Positions 9,541 through 18,335 of a stretch of DNA of 64,000 nt are shown here, piece by piece (position 1 is the stretch's first letter; every line of letters begins with the position of its first letter). Source of the stretch: Acidobacteriota bacterium (lineage in GTDB: Bacteria; Acidobacteriota; Terriglobia; Acidiferrales; UBA7541); assembly GCA_013289665.1 (NCBI GenBank), contig JABCZN010000001.1, positions 710,926 to 774,925 of the forward strand. The letters run 5' to 3'. Made by a program: the position numbers and the translations under genes. The notes below the pieces were generated by a model. That model worked only from the letters and a program-made list of their open reading frames with translations. It searched no databases and was not told where the DNA came from.

Positions 9541-9957
9541 CAAGACCAGTGGAAAAAAATCGGCGTAGATCTCGAAGTCCGTTCTCTAGAACTCGCAACG
9601 CTCTTCGCCGATTTCACCAAAGGCAATTTTCAGTTCTCTTATCTCAAGTGGGTAGGCGCCAACAACGATCCCGACGTTTTCGCGCTAGTCTTTTCGACCA
9701 AGCGTATTCCGCCCAACGGGTCCAACCGCGGCCGCTATCGCAATCCCAAGGTAGACGAATTAACGGACGCGATCCGCGTCGAAATGAACCAACAAAAACG
9801 CAAAGAACTAACCAGCCAAGCCCAAAAAATCTTAGCCGAAGATCTGCCCTACATCCCCCTCTGGTACGCCGACGTAGTCAGCGTCCACCGCCGTACCCTG
9901 GGCGACCTAACTCTCTCCCCCACCGGCGACCACGAATTCCTTGCTGCCCCCCTCTAG
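9541..9957 (+). pseudogene. C-terminal fragment of a family 5 (peptide/oligopeptide) ABC solute-binding protein
   Basis: Reading from 9541 gives about 138 in-frame residues to a TAG at 9955. They match the end of SBP_bac_5 proteins: QWKKIGVDLEVRSLELA, then FSYLKWVGANNDPDVFALVF, RNPKVDEL and ILAEDLPYIPLWYADVV. There is no start codon, signal peptide or N-terminal two thirds. The frame upstream hits TGA at 9526 inside a CTCTGCG-type repeat, so the break coincides exactly with the repeat edge. The codon use matches the neighbours. It is a truncated remnant, probably from a deletion or repeat-mediated rearrangement. Confidence 0.8.
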
Positions 9958-10190
9958 CACAGGCTTCATCCTGTGTTCTCTCATCTCCACCTCGGTCGGG
10001 TGCCCGCGGCGCCGGTGTTGCGTGTCGGTCTTGTGTCTCGCTTCTCTGAATCCCCTGGGTGCCGCGCCCTGCGCCGCTCAGGGCGCGGGCTCTCCCTTCT
10101 CTCTGGTCTCTGCGCACTCCGCGTTAATTCTCCCTTCCTCTCTTGCTTTTGCTTTTCCAATTTCTGTTTTCCCAATTCTAACTTCTAATT
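9958..10190. repeat. Composite repeat spacer
   Basis: The spacer starts with an ACAGGCTTCATCCTGTGTTCT palindrome, then a CGGGTGCC motif, a GCGCCCTGCGCCGCTCAGGGCGC hairpin region and a CTCTGCG..CGTTAATTC pyrimidine-rich repeat. No gene is seen. Confidence 0.5.
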
Positions 10191-10847
10191 TCACGCCGGC
10201 ACCACGTCATCCCCTTCCAACGCCTCCTGAATCGTCTCCGAAGGAATCGCCCCCTCACGTCCAATGCACCAATGCTCCCCGCGCAACTCCACAATTGTTG
10301 AAGGCACCAGTTCCCCCGTCTCTCCCGTATCCAAAATTAAAGGAATCCGGTCCCCCAATTGCAGCAGCACTTCCTCCCCGCTAGCGCAAGTACTCGATCC
10401 CGAAAGATTCGCGCTGGTCCCAGCAAGCGGCGCTCCCAACTCCTCAATCAAACTGCAAACAATCTCATTCTTCGGCCAGCGCAGCGAAATCCGCCGTGTA
10501 TTCGCCGTCACCTTGAGCGGCACTCGGTTCGACGCTTCCACCACCACTGTCAGCGGCCCCGGCCAGCAAGCCTGCGCCAGCCTGTAAAAATTCCCCGGCA
10601 AATCCCGCGAAAGCGCCCGCGCCTGCGCCAGAGAATTGATCAGGATGGGCAGCGCCCGCGATTCCGGCCGCCCCTTCACGCGAAAAATCTCTTCCACCGC
10701 CGCCAGGTTCACCGGATCCGCCGCCAAGGCATATAGAGTGTCTGTCGGAATTGCCACCACCGCACCGCGGCGCAGCCACGACGCAGCATAACGAATCGTT
10801 CGTTTATCGGGGTTCTGCGCGTCGACTTTCAACACTTCGGCAGACAA
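10191..10847 (-). CDS. tsaC: L-threonylcarbamoyladenylate synthase (YrdC/TsaC family)
   Basis: The enzyme makes threonylcarbamoyl-AMP from threonine, bicarbonate and ATP for the t6A37 modification of ANN-decoding tRNAs. It has 218 residues forming one YrdC domain. Family signatures are visible: AIPTDTLYALAAD near residue 35, KGRPESRALPILI (the K-x-R substrate-binding loop), CWPGPLTVV and GTSANLSG (S-x-N). The C-terminal PSTIVEL strand and GREGAIP are also typical. It lacks the extra Sua5 domain, so it is a short TsaC-type enzyme. The partners TsaB, TsaD and TsaE are not in the window. Confidence 0.93.
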   Translation of the reverse strand: MSAEVLKVDAQNPDKRTIRYAASWLRRGAVVAIPTDTLYALAADPVNLAAVEEIFRVKGRPESRALPILINSLAQARALSRDLPGNFYRLAQACWPGPLTVVVEASNRVPLKVTANTRRISLRWPKNEIVCSLIEELGAPLAGTSANLSGSSTCASGEEVLLQLGDRIPLILDTGETGELVPSTIVELRGEHWCIGREGAIPSETIQEALEGDDVVPA

Positions 10848-11200
10848 GGGATAAACGCCATCCTCTTTGGAAAGTGCGGCTCATTGCCCACTCGAAGCCC
10901 ACTCAGCCTCAAAAGAACCGCTCGCAAAGGACGCTACCACACGCCGCATACCCGCGCAATGACACCCGCCAACTGACACAGGCTTCAGCCTGTGTTCTGC
11001 TCTTATCCGATGGGTACCGCACCATGCGTTTTTCAGGGTGCGCGGTTGGCCCTTGCCCGCCTCAGGATGGCGGTATTTCTCTTCTCCACGTCCTCAGTGC
11101 TCTCGGGGAACTCTGCGTTAAGCCTTTCTCTTTTCCATTTTCCAATCCGCCACCCCAACAATTTGCCGCTGCTCACCCCCCTCTGCTACCCTCCCCTCAC
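10848..11200. repeat. Repeat-rich spacer
   Basis: No gene is supported. It contains a near-perfect ACAGGCTTCAGCCTGTG palindrome (about 10,977-10,995) and a CTCAGTGCTCTCGG..CTCTGCGTTAAG pyrimidine-rich repeat (about 11,085-11,145). Confidence 0.5.
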
Positions 11201-12097
11201 ATGGCCCCCAACCCCAAACCCGGCCGCAACAATCGCCCCGCTCCCGCGTCCGACTCCCTCCTTACCAGCCGCGACAATCGTTGGCTCAAACAATTCCGCA
11301 TTGCGCTCCGCGGCGGCCTGCAAACCGACACCGGCAGCGTCGGCGTCGAAGGCCTCCGCCTGGTCGAAGAAGCCCTCGAATCGGGCTGCCAGATCGAAGC
11401 CGTACTCTTCAGCGAATCTGGCGAACGCCATCGCGAAAAACTAGCTCCTCTCGTCGCCCGGCCCGAAATGGCCTTCCCTGTCCTGAAAACCACCGACCAC
11501 CTCTTTGAAGGCATCGCCGATACCGAACATCCTCAAGGAGTAGCCGCCCTCGTCCTCCCCCGCCAAACGCAACTCGAAGATCTATTCGCCACTCCCCGCG
11601 GCGCTTGCTCTCCCCTAATCGTCGTCCTGGCGGGCGTTCAAGACCCTGGCAACGTCGGCGCCATACTCCGCACCGCCGCCGCGTTCGGCGCCACTGGAGC
11701 CGTAACCTCCGCCACCGGACAAAGCGGGACCGCCAGCCCCTTCTCTCCCAAAGCCCTCCGCGCCTCCGCAGGAGCCGCTCTCCATCTTCCACTCGTAGCC
11801 GGAGCCGCCCTGGGCATTCTCCTCACCCAATTCAAGCTAAACGGCATCTCCACCATCGCCACCTGCGTCCACGAAAACAATTACGGCGATCCTCCTTCCG
11901 CTCCCTGGGAACTCGACTGGTGCCAACCCATCGCGCTGCTGGTCGGCAACGAAGGCGCCGGCCTTCCCGAAGACGTCGTCCACTCCGCTGACGGCCGCAT
12001 CCAGATCCCCATCGAACGCCACGTCGAATCCCTCAACGCCGCCGCCGCAGCCGCCGTCCTCTTCTACGAAGCCTTCCGCCAGCGCCAACGCAAATAA
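11201..12097 (+). CDS. TrmH/SpoU-family RNA 2'-O-methyltransferase
   Basis: This is a SAM-dependent ribose methyltransferase of the SPOUT class with 298 residues. The ATG at 11,201 was chosen because upstream in-frame sequence is intergenic repeat and not family-like. Residues 25-115 form the N-terminal substrate-binding domain (GLRLVEEALESG). The SPOUT domain has motif 1 around GVQDPGNVGAILRTAAAFGA, motif 2 in ALLVGNEGAGLPEDV, and motif 3 in IPIERHVESLNAAAAAAVL, which together build the trefoil knot that binds SAM. It most resembles 23S rRNA RlmB-like enzymes. The exact RNA target is not decidable from sequence. Confidence 0.9.
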   Translation: MAPNPKPGRNNRPAPASDSLLTSRDNRWLKQFRIALRGGLQTDTGSVGVEGLRLVEEALESGCQIEAVLFSESGERHREKLAPLVARPEMAFPVLKTTDHLFEGIADTEHPQGVAALVLPRQTQLEDLFATPRGACSPLIVVLAGVQDPGNVGAILRTAAAFGATGAVTSATGQSGTASPFSPKALRASAGAALHLPLVAGAALGILLTQFKLNGISTIATCVHENNYGDPPSAPWELDWCQPIALLVGNEGAGLPEDVVHSADGRIQIPIERHVESLNAAAAAAVLFYEAFRQRQRK

Positions 12098-12191
12098 CTC
12101 AAGGGTGGCGGCCGCTTTCAAGTGGCCCCTCTTGGTGTTCTCTTGCCTTCTATCGCCCGCCTTCTAAGGCGGGCTGCTCTTACCTTTTATG

Positions 12192-12226
12192 GAGTGTGGA
12201 AGTTCAGCTTCCGCGTTTGCGATCTC
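12192..12226. repeat. GAGTGTGGAAG hairpin repeat
   Basis: A copy of the GAGTGTGGAAG..CAGCTTCCGCGTTT family sits between two convergent genes. The inner arms GGAAG and CTTCC can pair. Confidence 0.55.
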
Positions 12227-12283
12227 AACGCTATCAAACAATAAGCCTGTGACTAAGCCTGTTCCTGAATTTCCCTATTCTAG

Positions 12284-14134
12284 TTACCTCTTCACCGCCG
12301 CCGTCGCCCCCGCCGCAATCACCATCGGCGCCGACACCACCCCCGCCTCGCCATTCGGAATTTTCGCCCGTAACGGATTCGTCTCCATTTTCGCCACTCC
12401 ATCCGTCTCGGACGTAATCAAAAACACATACGTATTCCCTGCGCTCAGGAACGGCACCTGGATCGACGTCTTGGCCGTCCCAAACCGTGCCACGCCAATA
12501 TACTGCTCGGTTCCTCCATTAAGCTGAGTGCCGAGCTGATAGACGGTCACGTAATATCCGTAAGGCTGTCCAATCGCGGGCGCACTCCACGACAGATTCA
12601 CACTTGTCGTATTGAGCGTTGCGGTCTGGAAAATACTCGCGCCATTAATCATCGGATTCTGAACCGGACTCAGGATCGGAACGACGGGGCCGCCGGGCGT
12701 AGCTGTGATCTGCCGATCGCTAAGCAGAAAAGTGTCCGTAACGCTGGAATTTGGCCGGGGAAGGCTTACCTCCGACACCTGGCAATACTGAAACAGTCGC
12801 TGCCACGTGGATGGAAACGGATCCCCGTAAGACAACGCGCCATAGTCCACATCCGTCACGATCGGTGGCAGCGGAAATGTTGGACTTGGAAATCCGGCAG
12901 GTGTCACAGAATTCCCACAAAGGCCAAATACGGAGAACGTGCTTATTGGACTTGGCGGCGGAGCAGGCCGCAGTAACGAAAAAGAAGGACCATTACCAAC
13001 CGCGTAGAAAGGCCCGCTCAGCCGGTCTGTCAAGTACGGCTGGGCAAACAAGAAATAGTTGCTGGAGTTCGGGCCCGATGCGGACGGTCCGATGGACGCC
13101 GCTGTGCTGGCCCACTGCGTTCCCTTAATGCTCAGCGAAACTGACGCTGATGGACTGGGAGAAAGTGTCGCGGTTATGTTGTTCGTGGCTCCATTCGTCA
13201 GGCTCAGCCCGGTGAGTGTTTGCGTCGGCCCAAGCGCAAATCCGCTGAACGTGCCACTGGTCGTCGCCAGGTATTGCGAAATGAAAAGCGTATCAATCTT
13301 CGACCAGTCGATCACGCTTGACACCGGGATAACCGCGTTCACGCTGGTCGCGCCGTTGGACAGAAAAAAAGGAAAAGGCAACTGGAGCAAATCCTCGCCT
13401 TCCGAGCGCACCGAAAGGTAATCGCCCGGCTGCGCAGGTTGTAAACCAGAAATTGAATAGTTGAATGTCGTCGCCAGCGGCGGATTGAGTGCGGTCTCGG
13501 GAGCGCCGATAATATCTTCCCCAAAATCAAAATCGCTCGTAGCGACCCAGAAATAAGCACTCGGCCCCACCTGAAGCCACACGTACCCTGCGGGCACATT
13601 GGGAATGCCAAAACTCCCGTCCGGATTCACCGCCCCTAGGAGGCGCGTAAGCGACCCGTCTGGCTGAGGAACCAACGCAGCAGGATACAATGCGCCCGGT
13701 AGCCAGATTCGCGGGACATTATTCGCCCCAGACGGTCCCCAATAGGAAACCACATCCGTGATATTGATATTCCCGTTCGGCGTCACGCTCCAGGTCTGCG
13801 TCGCGCTTCCTCCCGCGGCCGTCATCGCCGTCACCGCAAACGCGTTCGCCACCCGCGACTCCTGGTGAGTCGGCGTCCAGCTAACCGTGTTCCCCGCAAG
13901 TGTCGCCCCCATTGGCGCGCTGCTCAGCGCAAACGTAACCGCGCTCATGTCCGAAGAACTCGCCGTCACCTGGTAGGTGTACCCTACTCCTTCTTCCGCC
14001 GCCGTCGCAGGCGTGCTTGTAAACTGCGGTGTCGTAGGCATCTTCGTGCCGCCGCCTCCTCCGCCGCACCCAGAAAAAATACTTGCCGTAAACAACAGAA
14101 CAATCGGAAGGCACTTCCAGCTTGAGCAGCTCAT
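12284..14134 (-). CDS. Secreted Ig-like/FN3-like protein with N-terminal lipobox and poly-Gly
   Basis: The protein has 616 residues. The start at 14,134 has AAGGA about 8 nt upstream and puts a signal peptide at the N-terminus. That peptide ends in a lipobox-like IFSGC (Cys23) followed by six glycines, so the protein is probably a lipoprotein, although Phe at -3 is not ideal. Residues about 35-115 resemble a putative Ig (He_PIG) domain: FALSSAPMGATLAGNTVSWTP. A long central part is unassigned. The last 100 residues look like a fibronectin type III domain (VNLSWSAPAIGQPYGYYVTV). Such architecture is common in acidobacterial surface proteins. The function is unknown. Confidence 0.8.
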   Translation of the reverse strand: MSCSSWKCLPIVLLFTASIFSGCGGGGGGTKMPTTPQFTSTPATAAEEGVGYTYQVTASSSDMSAVTFALSSAPMGATLAGNTVSWTPTHQESRVANAFAVTAMTAAGGSATQTWSVTPNGNINITDVVSYWGPSGANNVPRIWLPGALYPAALVPQPDGSLTRLLGAVNPDGSFGIPNVPAGYVWLQVGPSAYFWVATSDFDFGEDIIGAPETALNPPLATTFNYSISGLQPAQPGDYLSVRSEGEDLLQLPFPFFLSNGATSVNAVIPVSSVIDWSKIDTLFISQYLATTSGTFSGFALGPTQTLTGLSLTNGATNNITATLSPSPSASVSLSIKGTQWASTAASIGPSASGPNSSNYFLFAQPYLTDRLSGPFYAVGNGPSFSLLRPAPPPSPISTFSVFGLCGNSVTPAGFPSPTFPLPPIVTDVDYGALSYGDPFPSTWQRLFQYCQVSEVSLPRPNSSVTDTFLLSDRQITATPGGPVVPILSPVQNPMINGASIFQTATLNTTSVNLSWSAPAIGQPYGYYVTVYQLGTQLNGGTEQYIGVARFGTAKTSIQVPFLSAGNTYVFLITSETDGVAKMETNPLRAKIPNGEAGVVSAPMVIAAGATAAVKR

Positions 14135-14423
14135 GAGAGGGTCCTTGGGCTTTCCCTGCGCCGTTAGCCTATCCCACACGTCCCCGCAAAAACAAGACCC
14201 CGTAGCTGGACCCAGCAGGACCCGACTGAGCGCCGGGTGCCCCAGGTGCCGCCTACGCACCTGGGGTTATTCTCTTTTCAGCGAACTCTGCCTGCCCTGA
14301 GCGAAGCCGAACCGGTGCTTCTCCCGGGCGAAGGGCGTTTACCCCGACTTGGTCGGAGCGTTAAGTCCCCGAATCTCCCCACAATTCGACTCCTCCCCCA
14401 AAAACTCTTAAACTGTAATCTCC
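14135..14423. repeat. Repeats before rarA
   Basis: The spacer holds a CCGGGTGCCCCAGGTG..CACCTGGGG hairpin (about 14,231-14,266), a TGCCCTGAGCGAAGCCGAA motif (about 14,292-14,312; a sister lies near 23,548) and a TTACCCCGACTTGGTCGG..GCGTTAAGTCCCC element (about 14,338-14,369; sister at 20,322-20,356). Confidence 0.5.
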
Positions 14424-15818
14424 ATGAGTCTCTTCTCCCGCCTCCCAGAACCCGAGACCTCCGCGGCCCTCCAGCCCCTCGCCGAGCGCATGCGTCCCCG
14501 CACCCTCGACGAATTTGTCGGCCAGGAAAATCTCCTCGGCCCCGGCAAACCTCTCCGCGTGCAAATCGAAACCGACAATCTTTCCTCCATGCTCTTCTGG
14601 GGCCCTCCCGGCTGCGGCAAAACCACTCTCGCGCGACTCATCGCCCGCCTCACCAAAAGCGAATTCATTCCCTTCAGCGCCGTCACCAGCGGCATCAAAG
14701 AAATAAAAGAAGTCATGGCCGAAGCCGAGAAAAAATCCCGCTCCGGCCTCCGCACCATCGTCTTCGTTGATGAAGTCCACCGTTTCAACAAGTCCCAACA
14801 GGACGCCTTCCTCCCTCACGTTGAAGCCGGACACATCCTCTTCATCGGCGCCACCACCGAAAATCCTTCCTTCGAAGTGATCTCCCCGCTTCTCTCTCGC
14901 ACCAAGGTTTATGTCCTGGAAGCCCACACCACCCCGCAAATCGTCGATCTCCTCCACCGCGCTCTCGCGGACAAAGAGCATGGCTTAGGCAACGAGCGAA
15001 TCTCCGCCGGCGAAGACCTCCTGTTCCGCATCGCCTCGTTCGCCAACGGCGACGCCCGCACCGCCTACAACACGCTCGAACTCTGCGCGAAAAGCGCCAT
15101 GCCTGTACCGGGTGCCCCTCAATCCTCCGGTTTTGAGGATGAGTCTTCGATCACAGGTTCAGCCCAGCCTGCAAAGCACATCACTCCCGATCTCCTCGAA
15201 GCCCTCCTCCAGCGTAAAATGCTCCGCTACGACAAATCCGGCGAAGAGCATTTCAATCTCATCTCCGCCCTCCATAAATCCGTCCGCAATTCCGATCCCG
15301 ACGCCGCCCTCTACTGGCTCACCCGCATGCTCGAATCCGGTGAAGAGCCTCTCTACCTCGCCCGCCGCCTCGTCCGCATGGCCAGCGAAGACATCGGCCT
15401 CGCCGAACCCGGCGCCCTCGCCGTTACGCTCGCCGCCAAAGACGCTTTCGATTTTCTAGGCGCTCCCGAAGGCAATCTCGCCCTCGCCCAAGCCGCCGTC
15501 TATCTTTCCCTCGCCCCCAAATCCAACGCCCTCTACACCGCCTATGGCGAAGTCCTCGAAGACGTCCAGAAAACTGAATCCGATCCCGTGCCCCTCCATC
15601 TCCGCAACGCCGTCACCGGCCTAATGAAAAATATCGGCTACGCCCGCAGCTACAAATACGCCCACAATTTCGAGGACAAAGTCACCGACATGACCTGCCT
15701 CCCGGACAACCTTTCCTCGCGCACATACTACAAACCTACTGACCAGGGTTTCGAGGCCCGTCTGCGCTCACGTATGGACGAAATTCGCAAAATCAAATCT
15801 TGTGGCGCTTCTTCCTAG
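14424..15818 (+). CDS. rarA: Replication-associated recombination protein A (AAA+ ATPase)
   Basis: This clamp-loader-like ATPase acts at stalled replication forks. It has 464 residues. The Walker A is GPPGCGKTT with K66, and the Walker B is VFVDEVHRF with D116-E117. GATTENPSFEV and a sensor 2 region follow. The C-terminal tetramerisation domain has LISALHKSVRNSDPDAALYW and HLRNAVTGLMKNIGYARSYKYAHN. It differs from relatives by about 22 extra residues near 229-250, encoded by a hairpin-forming stretch that looks like the intergenic repeats around it. The rest of the protein is intact, so it is probably active. Confidence 0.94.
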   Translation: MSLFSRLPEPETSAALQPLAERMRPRTLDEFVGQENLLGPGKPLRVQIETDNLSSMLFWGPPGCGKTTLARLIARLTKSEFIPFSAVTSGIKEIKEVMAEAEKKSRSGLRTIVFVDEVHRFNKSQQDAFLPHVEAGHILFIGATTENPSFEVISPLLSRTKVYVLEAHTTPQIVDLLHRALADKEHGLGNERISAGEDLLFRIASFANGDARTAYNTLELCAKSAMPVPGAPQSSGFEDESSITGSAQPAKHITPDLLEALLQRKMLRYDKSGEEHFNLISALHKSVRNSDPDAALYWLTRMLESGEEPLYLARRLVRMASEDIGLAEPGALAVTLAAKDAFDFLGAPEGNLALAQAAVYLSLAPKSNALYTAYGEVLEDVQKTESDPVPLHLRNAVTGLMKNIGYARSYKYAHNFEDKVTDMTCLPDNLSSRTYYKPTDQGFEARLRSRMDEIRKIKSCGASS

Positions 15819-15827
15819 GGGGCTCAG

Positions 15828-16730
15828 ATGCGATGGAGATTCGCACTTACAACTACTGTGCTTCTTGCGCTATCGTCCGGATCGTTTGCGCCGCTGCCGC
15901 GTCCCGCAATTACGGGACTCTGTTTTCTCAGGTTCAAGGTTTCGTCGATAAGTGAAGCCGACAAATTCTACGCCAAGGACTTGGCGCTTTCACTTTCGAC
16001 TAAATGTTGGGCGGGACAGGAGAACACATGCTTCTACATCACTCCCTATCAGGACATAGGAATTCTCCAAGCGGACACGCCGGGTTCGGCTGGCTCGCTC
16101 GACATGACCGGAATCTGGACGGCGGACGCTAGCGCTTTGCGGAGCTACCTTCTCGCCCGCGGTGTTAGCGCGGGAAATCTGGTTTCTCCCTCACCGGGTT
16201 TTCAATACTTCGAACTTTACGACCCCGAACAGCATCATCTCCGTTTCCTTTCAATCACCGGAGCACCCCAGATAATCCCGGAGCCAGCAGAGCAGATCAG
16301 CCACCACATGATTCACACCGGCTTCGTCGTCCATGATCGCGCCGCCATGGATCGTTTGTACAAGGACGTCCTCGGCTTCCACGTTTACTGGCACGGCGGC
16401 ATGAAAGGCGACGAAACCAACTGGGTTGACATGCAAGTTCCCGACGGCACCGATTGGATTGAATACATGCTCAACGTTCCAGACAACGCCAGCCACAAAA
16501 CACTGGGCGTAATGAATCACATCGCCCTTGGCGTTTCTGACATGCACGCCGCTCAGCAACAGCTAATCAAGAATGGTTGGAGGGGGACCGAACAGCCGAA
16601 AATCGGCCGTGACGGCAAGTGGCAGCTCAACCTCTACGACCCCGACGACACGCGAGTAGAACTCATGGAATTCACTCCCGTCGAAAAACCCTGCTGCGGC
16701 GAGTACACTGGACCTCACCCGAGACAATGA
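15828..16730 (+). CDS. Exported two-domain VOC (glyoxalase/dioxygenase fold) protein
   Basis: The protein has 300 residues and starts 9 bp after rarA, with a GGGGG run just upstream. Residues 1-20 are a likely signal peptide ending near SSGSFA. Two VOC modules follow, about 28-145 (LCFLRFKVSSISEADKFYAK) and 160-285 (HTGFVVHDRAAMDRLYKDVL..HIALGVSDMHAA..LYDPDDTRVELMEF). The second keeps candidate metal ligands His and Glu. VOC proteins cover lyases, dioxygenases and binding proteins, so the reaction is unknown. Its TGA overlaps the ATG of the next frame as ATGA, which suggests coupling. Confidence 0.85.
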   Translation: MRWRFALTTTVLLALSSGSFAPLPRPAITGLCFLRFKVSSISEADKFYAKDLALSLSTKCWAGQENTCFYITPYQDIGILQADTPGSAGSLDMTGIWTADASALRSYLLARGVSAGNLVSPSPGFQYFELYDPEQHHLRFLSITGAPQIIPEPAEQISHHMIHTGFVVHDRAAMDRLYKDVLGFHVYWHGGMKGDETNWVDMQVPDGTDWIEYMLNVPDNASHKTLGVMNHIALGVSDMHAAQQQLIKNGWRGTEQPKIGRDGKWQLNLYDPDDTRVELMEFTPVEKPCCGEYTGPHPRQ

Positions 16731-18076
16731 TCGCGTCGCCAAAAAATCCCTTCCGACTTTGGAGTGCACTGGCCGTGCCACCGCTTTTACGCGCTCCAGT
16801 TCACCACCCAACGCAACAACAACTACCTGTCATCCCGCAGCTATCCGGCAAGGTCCGGTGTGGGGACTCCGGTGAAACCGGAGATAGCCGAACGACCCCA
16901 GCCCCAATAACCCCCACCAGTTCCCATTCAACTTCGCAATCGACCAACTCCTATCTCCCTCTTCTCCGCGTCTTTTGCGCTCTCAGCGTAATCTGCGTTA
17001 ATCTTTTCTTCTTGCTCTCCCCCGCCCAAGCACAAAACCTAGACAAACCCCTCACCAACATCGACGAGGAAGTCACCGCCTTCGCCTACGCCCCCAACGG
17101 CAACATCGTCTTCTCCGTCCGCCGCATGTTCAAAGCGAAAAAATACGATCTTCAGCGCGACGACATCTGGCTCCTTGAATCCGGCGGCAAGCGCAAGCGT
17201 CTCCTCGAAGGCCAGAAATTCACTCGCGACGAAAAGCTTTTCACCTACCAGGTCGAATCCTTCACCTGGTCTCCCAACGGCCACATCATCGCCGTCCAGC
17301 TCTTCACCACCACCATGGATCCCGACGCCGGCGCCCGCGAAGACGCCCAAGCACTCCTGCTCCTCGACGATTCCGGCCGCGAACTCCATCCCTCCGGAAA
17401 GGATCCGCTCATCATGCAAGCCCAAAGTCCCCTATGGCTCCGCGACAACCAGACTTTCGTCTACCTCACCAATGAGGACACACCTCAAGATCTCTTCGCC
17501 ATGCAGTATTTGAACGTATCGAGCGGCCCAGCGGGAAAAGCCTTTGAAGGCCGCACCTTCCAGGGAGCCTCGCGCGTCTCCGGCAGCAACGCTGCCATCG
17601 CCGTTGAGCGCAGCCGCAGCTTCGACGGCCCTGCGCGTCTCCAGCGCCTCGATCTTCTCGCCCAGGACGACCGCGAAGTCGCCACCCTCGACGCCTACTC
17701 CGGCGGCATCCTCGTCTCTCCCAGCGGCACTCGCGTCGCCTATTTCCTCGACAAGGAAGTCCTCGAAATCCGGGATCTCACCGCGCCCGTCCGCATCGCT
17801 CGATTGCGCATCGGCCTCGGCGTTCTCCAGTGGTCCGCCGACGAATCCCGCCTCTATCTAAAACGTACCATCGAAAAAAAATCCGCCGACCTGGTCACCT
17901 TCCAGGTCCCCGAACTCCGCGCCTATCCGGCCCACTCCGAAATCCCCGTCCTCGAACCCGAACCCCGCATGCTCCTCCACGGCCTAACCGTCCGCGAATA
18001 TTCCCTCTCTCCCGACGGCCGCTTCCTGGCGGTGGTTCTCCCCGGCAAGCGCAACCTCCAAATCTTCGGCTTCTAA
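16727..18076 (+). CDS. Putative exported beta-propeller protein; N-terminal part encoded by repeats
   Basis: From about residue 100 on this is a conserved-looking propeller-like protein, with blade-type strands such as FAYAPNGNIVFSVR, FTWSPNGHIIAVQL, ILVSPSGTRVAYFL and YSLSPDGRFLAVVL. Directly before it comes a good signal-peptide-like segment, RVFCALSVICVNLFFLL then SPAQAQ. No ATG, GTG or usable TTG lies just ahead of that segment. The first reasonable in-frame start is the ATG at 16,727, which overlaps the preceding stop and gives 449 residues with about 77 leader residues read from intergenic repeats. The signal segment itself is a translated copy of the CTCTGCG..GTTAATC repeat. Either the start is unusual or a repeat replaced the native 5' end. 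The molecular role is unknown. Confidence 0.65.
   Translation: MIASPKNPFRLWSALAVPPLLRAPVHHPTQQQLPVIPQLSGKVRCGDSGETGDSRTTPAPITPTSSHSTSQSTNSYLPLLRVFCALSVICVNLFFLLSPAQAQNLDKPLTNIDEEVTAFAYAPNGNIVFSVRRMFKAKKYDLQRDDIWLLESGGKRKRLLEGQKFTRDEKLFTYQVESFTWSPNGHIIAVQLFTTTMDPDAGAREDAQALLLLDDSGRELHPSGKDPLIMQAQSPLWLRDNQTFVYLTNEDTPQDLFAMQYLNVSSGPAGKAFEGRTFQGASRVSGSNAAIAVERSRSFDGPARLQRLDLLAQDDREVATLDAYSGGILVSPSGTRVAYFLDKEVLEIRDLTAPVRIARLRIGLGVLQWSADESRLYLKRTIEKKSADLVTFQVPELRAYPAHSEIPVLEPEPRMLLHGLTVREYSLSPDGRFLAVVLPGKRNLQIFGF
16762..17012. repeat. Three dispersed repeats inside the 5' part of an open frame
   Basis: In order these are a GAGTGCACTGG..CCGCTTTTACGCGCTCC hairpin repeat (16,762-16,810), a GTCATCCCGCAGC..CCGGCAAGG repeat (16,831-16,905, including a CTCCGGTGAAACCGGAG stem-loop) and a CTCCGCGTCTTTTGCG..TCTGCGTTAATC repeat (about 16,966-17,012). 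All are read in frame by the propeller gene. Confidence 0.65.
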
Positions 18077-18335
18077 CTTTCTTATCGAGTGTGGAAGCGC
18101 AGCTCCCGCTTTTTACGCACTCTATTTCGCCACCTAACGCAGTAACATAAGCTTGTCATCCAGAGCGCATCCGGCAAGGAGGCGCGAAGGACCGAACGTC
18201 AAGAATCCGCACCATTTCCAATTCGATTTCGCAACAGACGAATTCCTGCATCCCGCTTCCGAGCGCCCTCTGCGGTCTCAGCCACCTCTGCGTCAATTCT
18301 TCCTTCCCCACTGGCCACCGGTCGTCGGCCACTGC
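18077..18335. repeat. Three-repeat spacer
   Basis: It carries GAGTGTGGAAGCGCAGCTCCC (18,087-18,140), GTCATCCAGAGCGCATCCGG (18,152-18,200) and a CTCTGCGGTCTC..CTCTGCGTCAATTC repeat (about 18,262-18,302). This is the same order of families as inside the preceding gene, so the three behave as a composite block. Confidence 0.55.
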
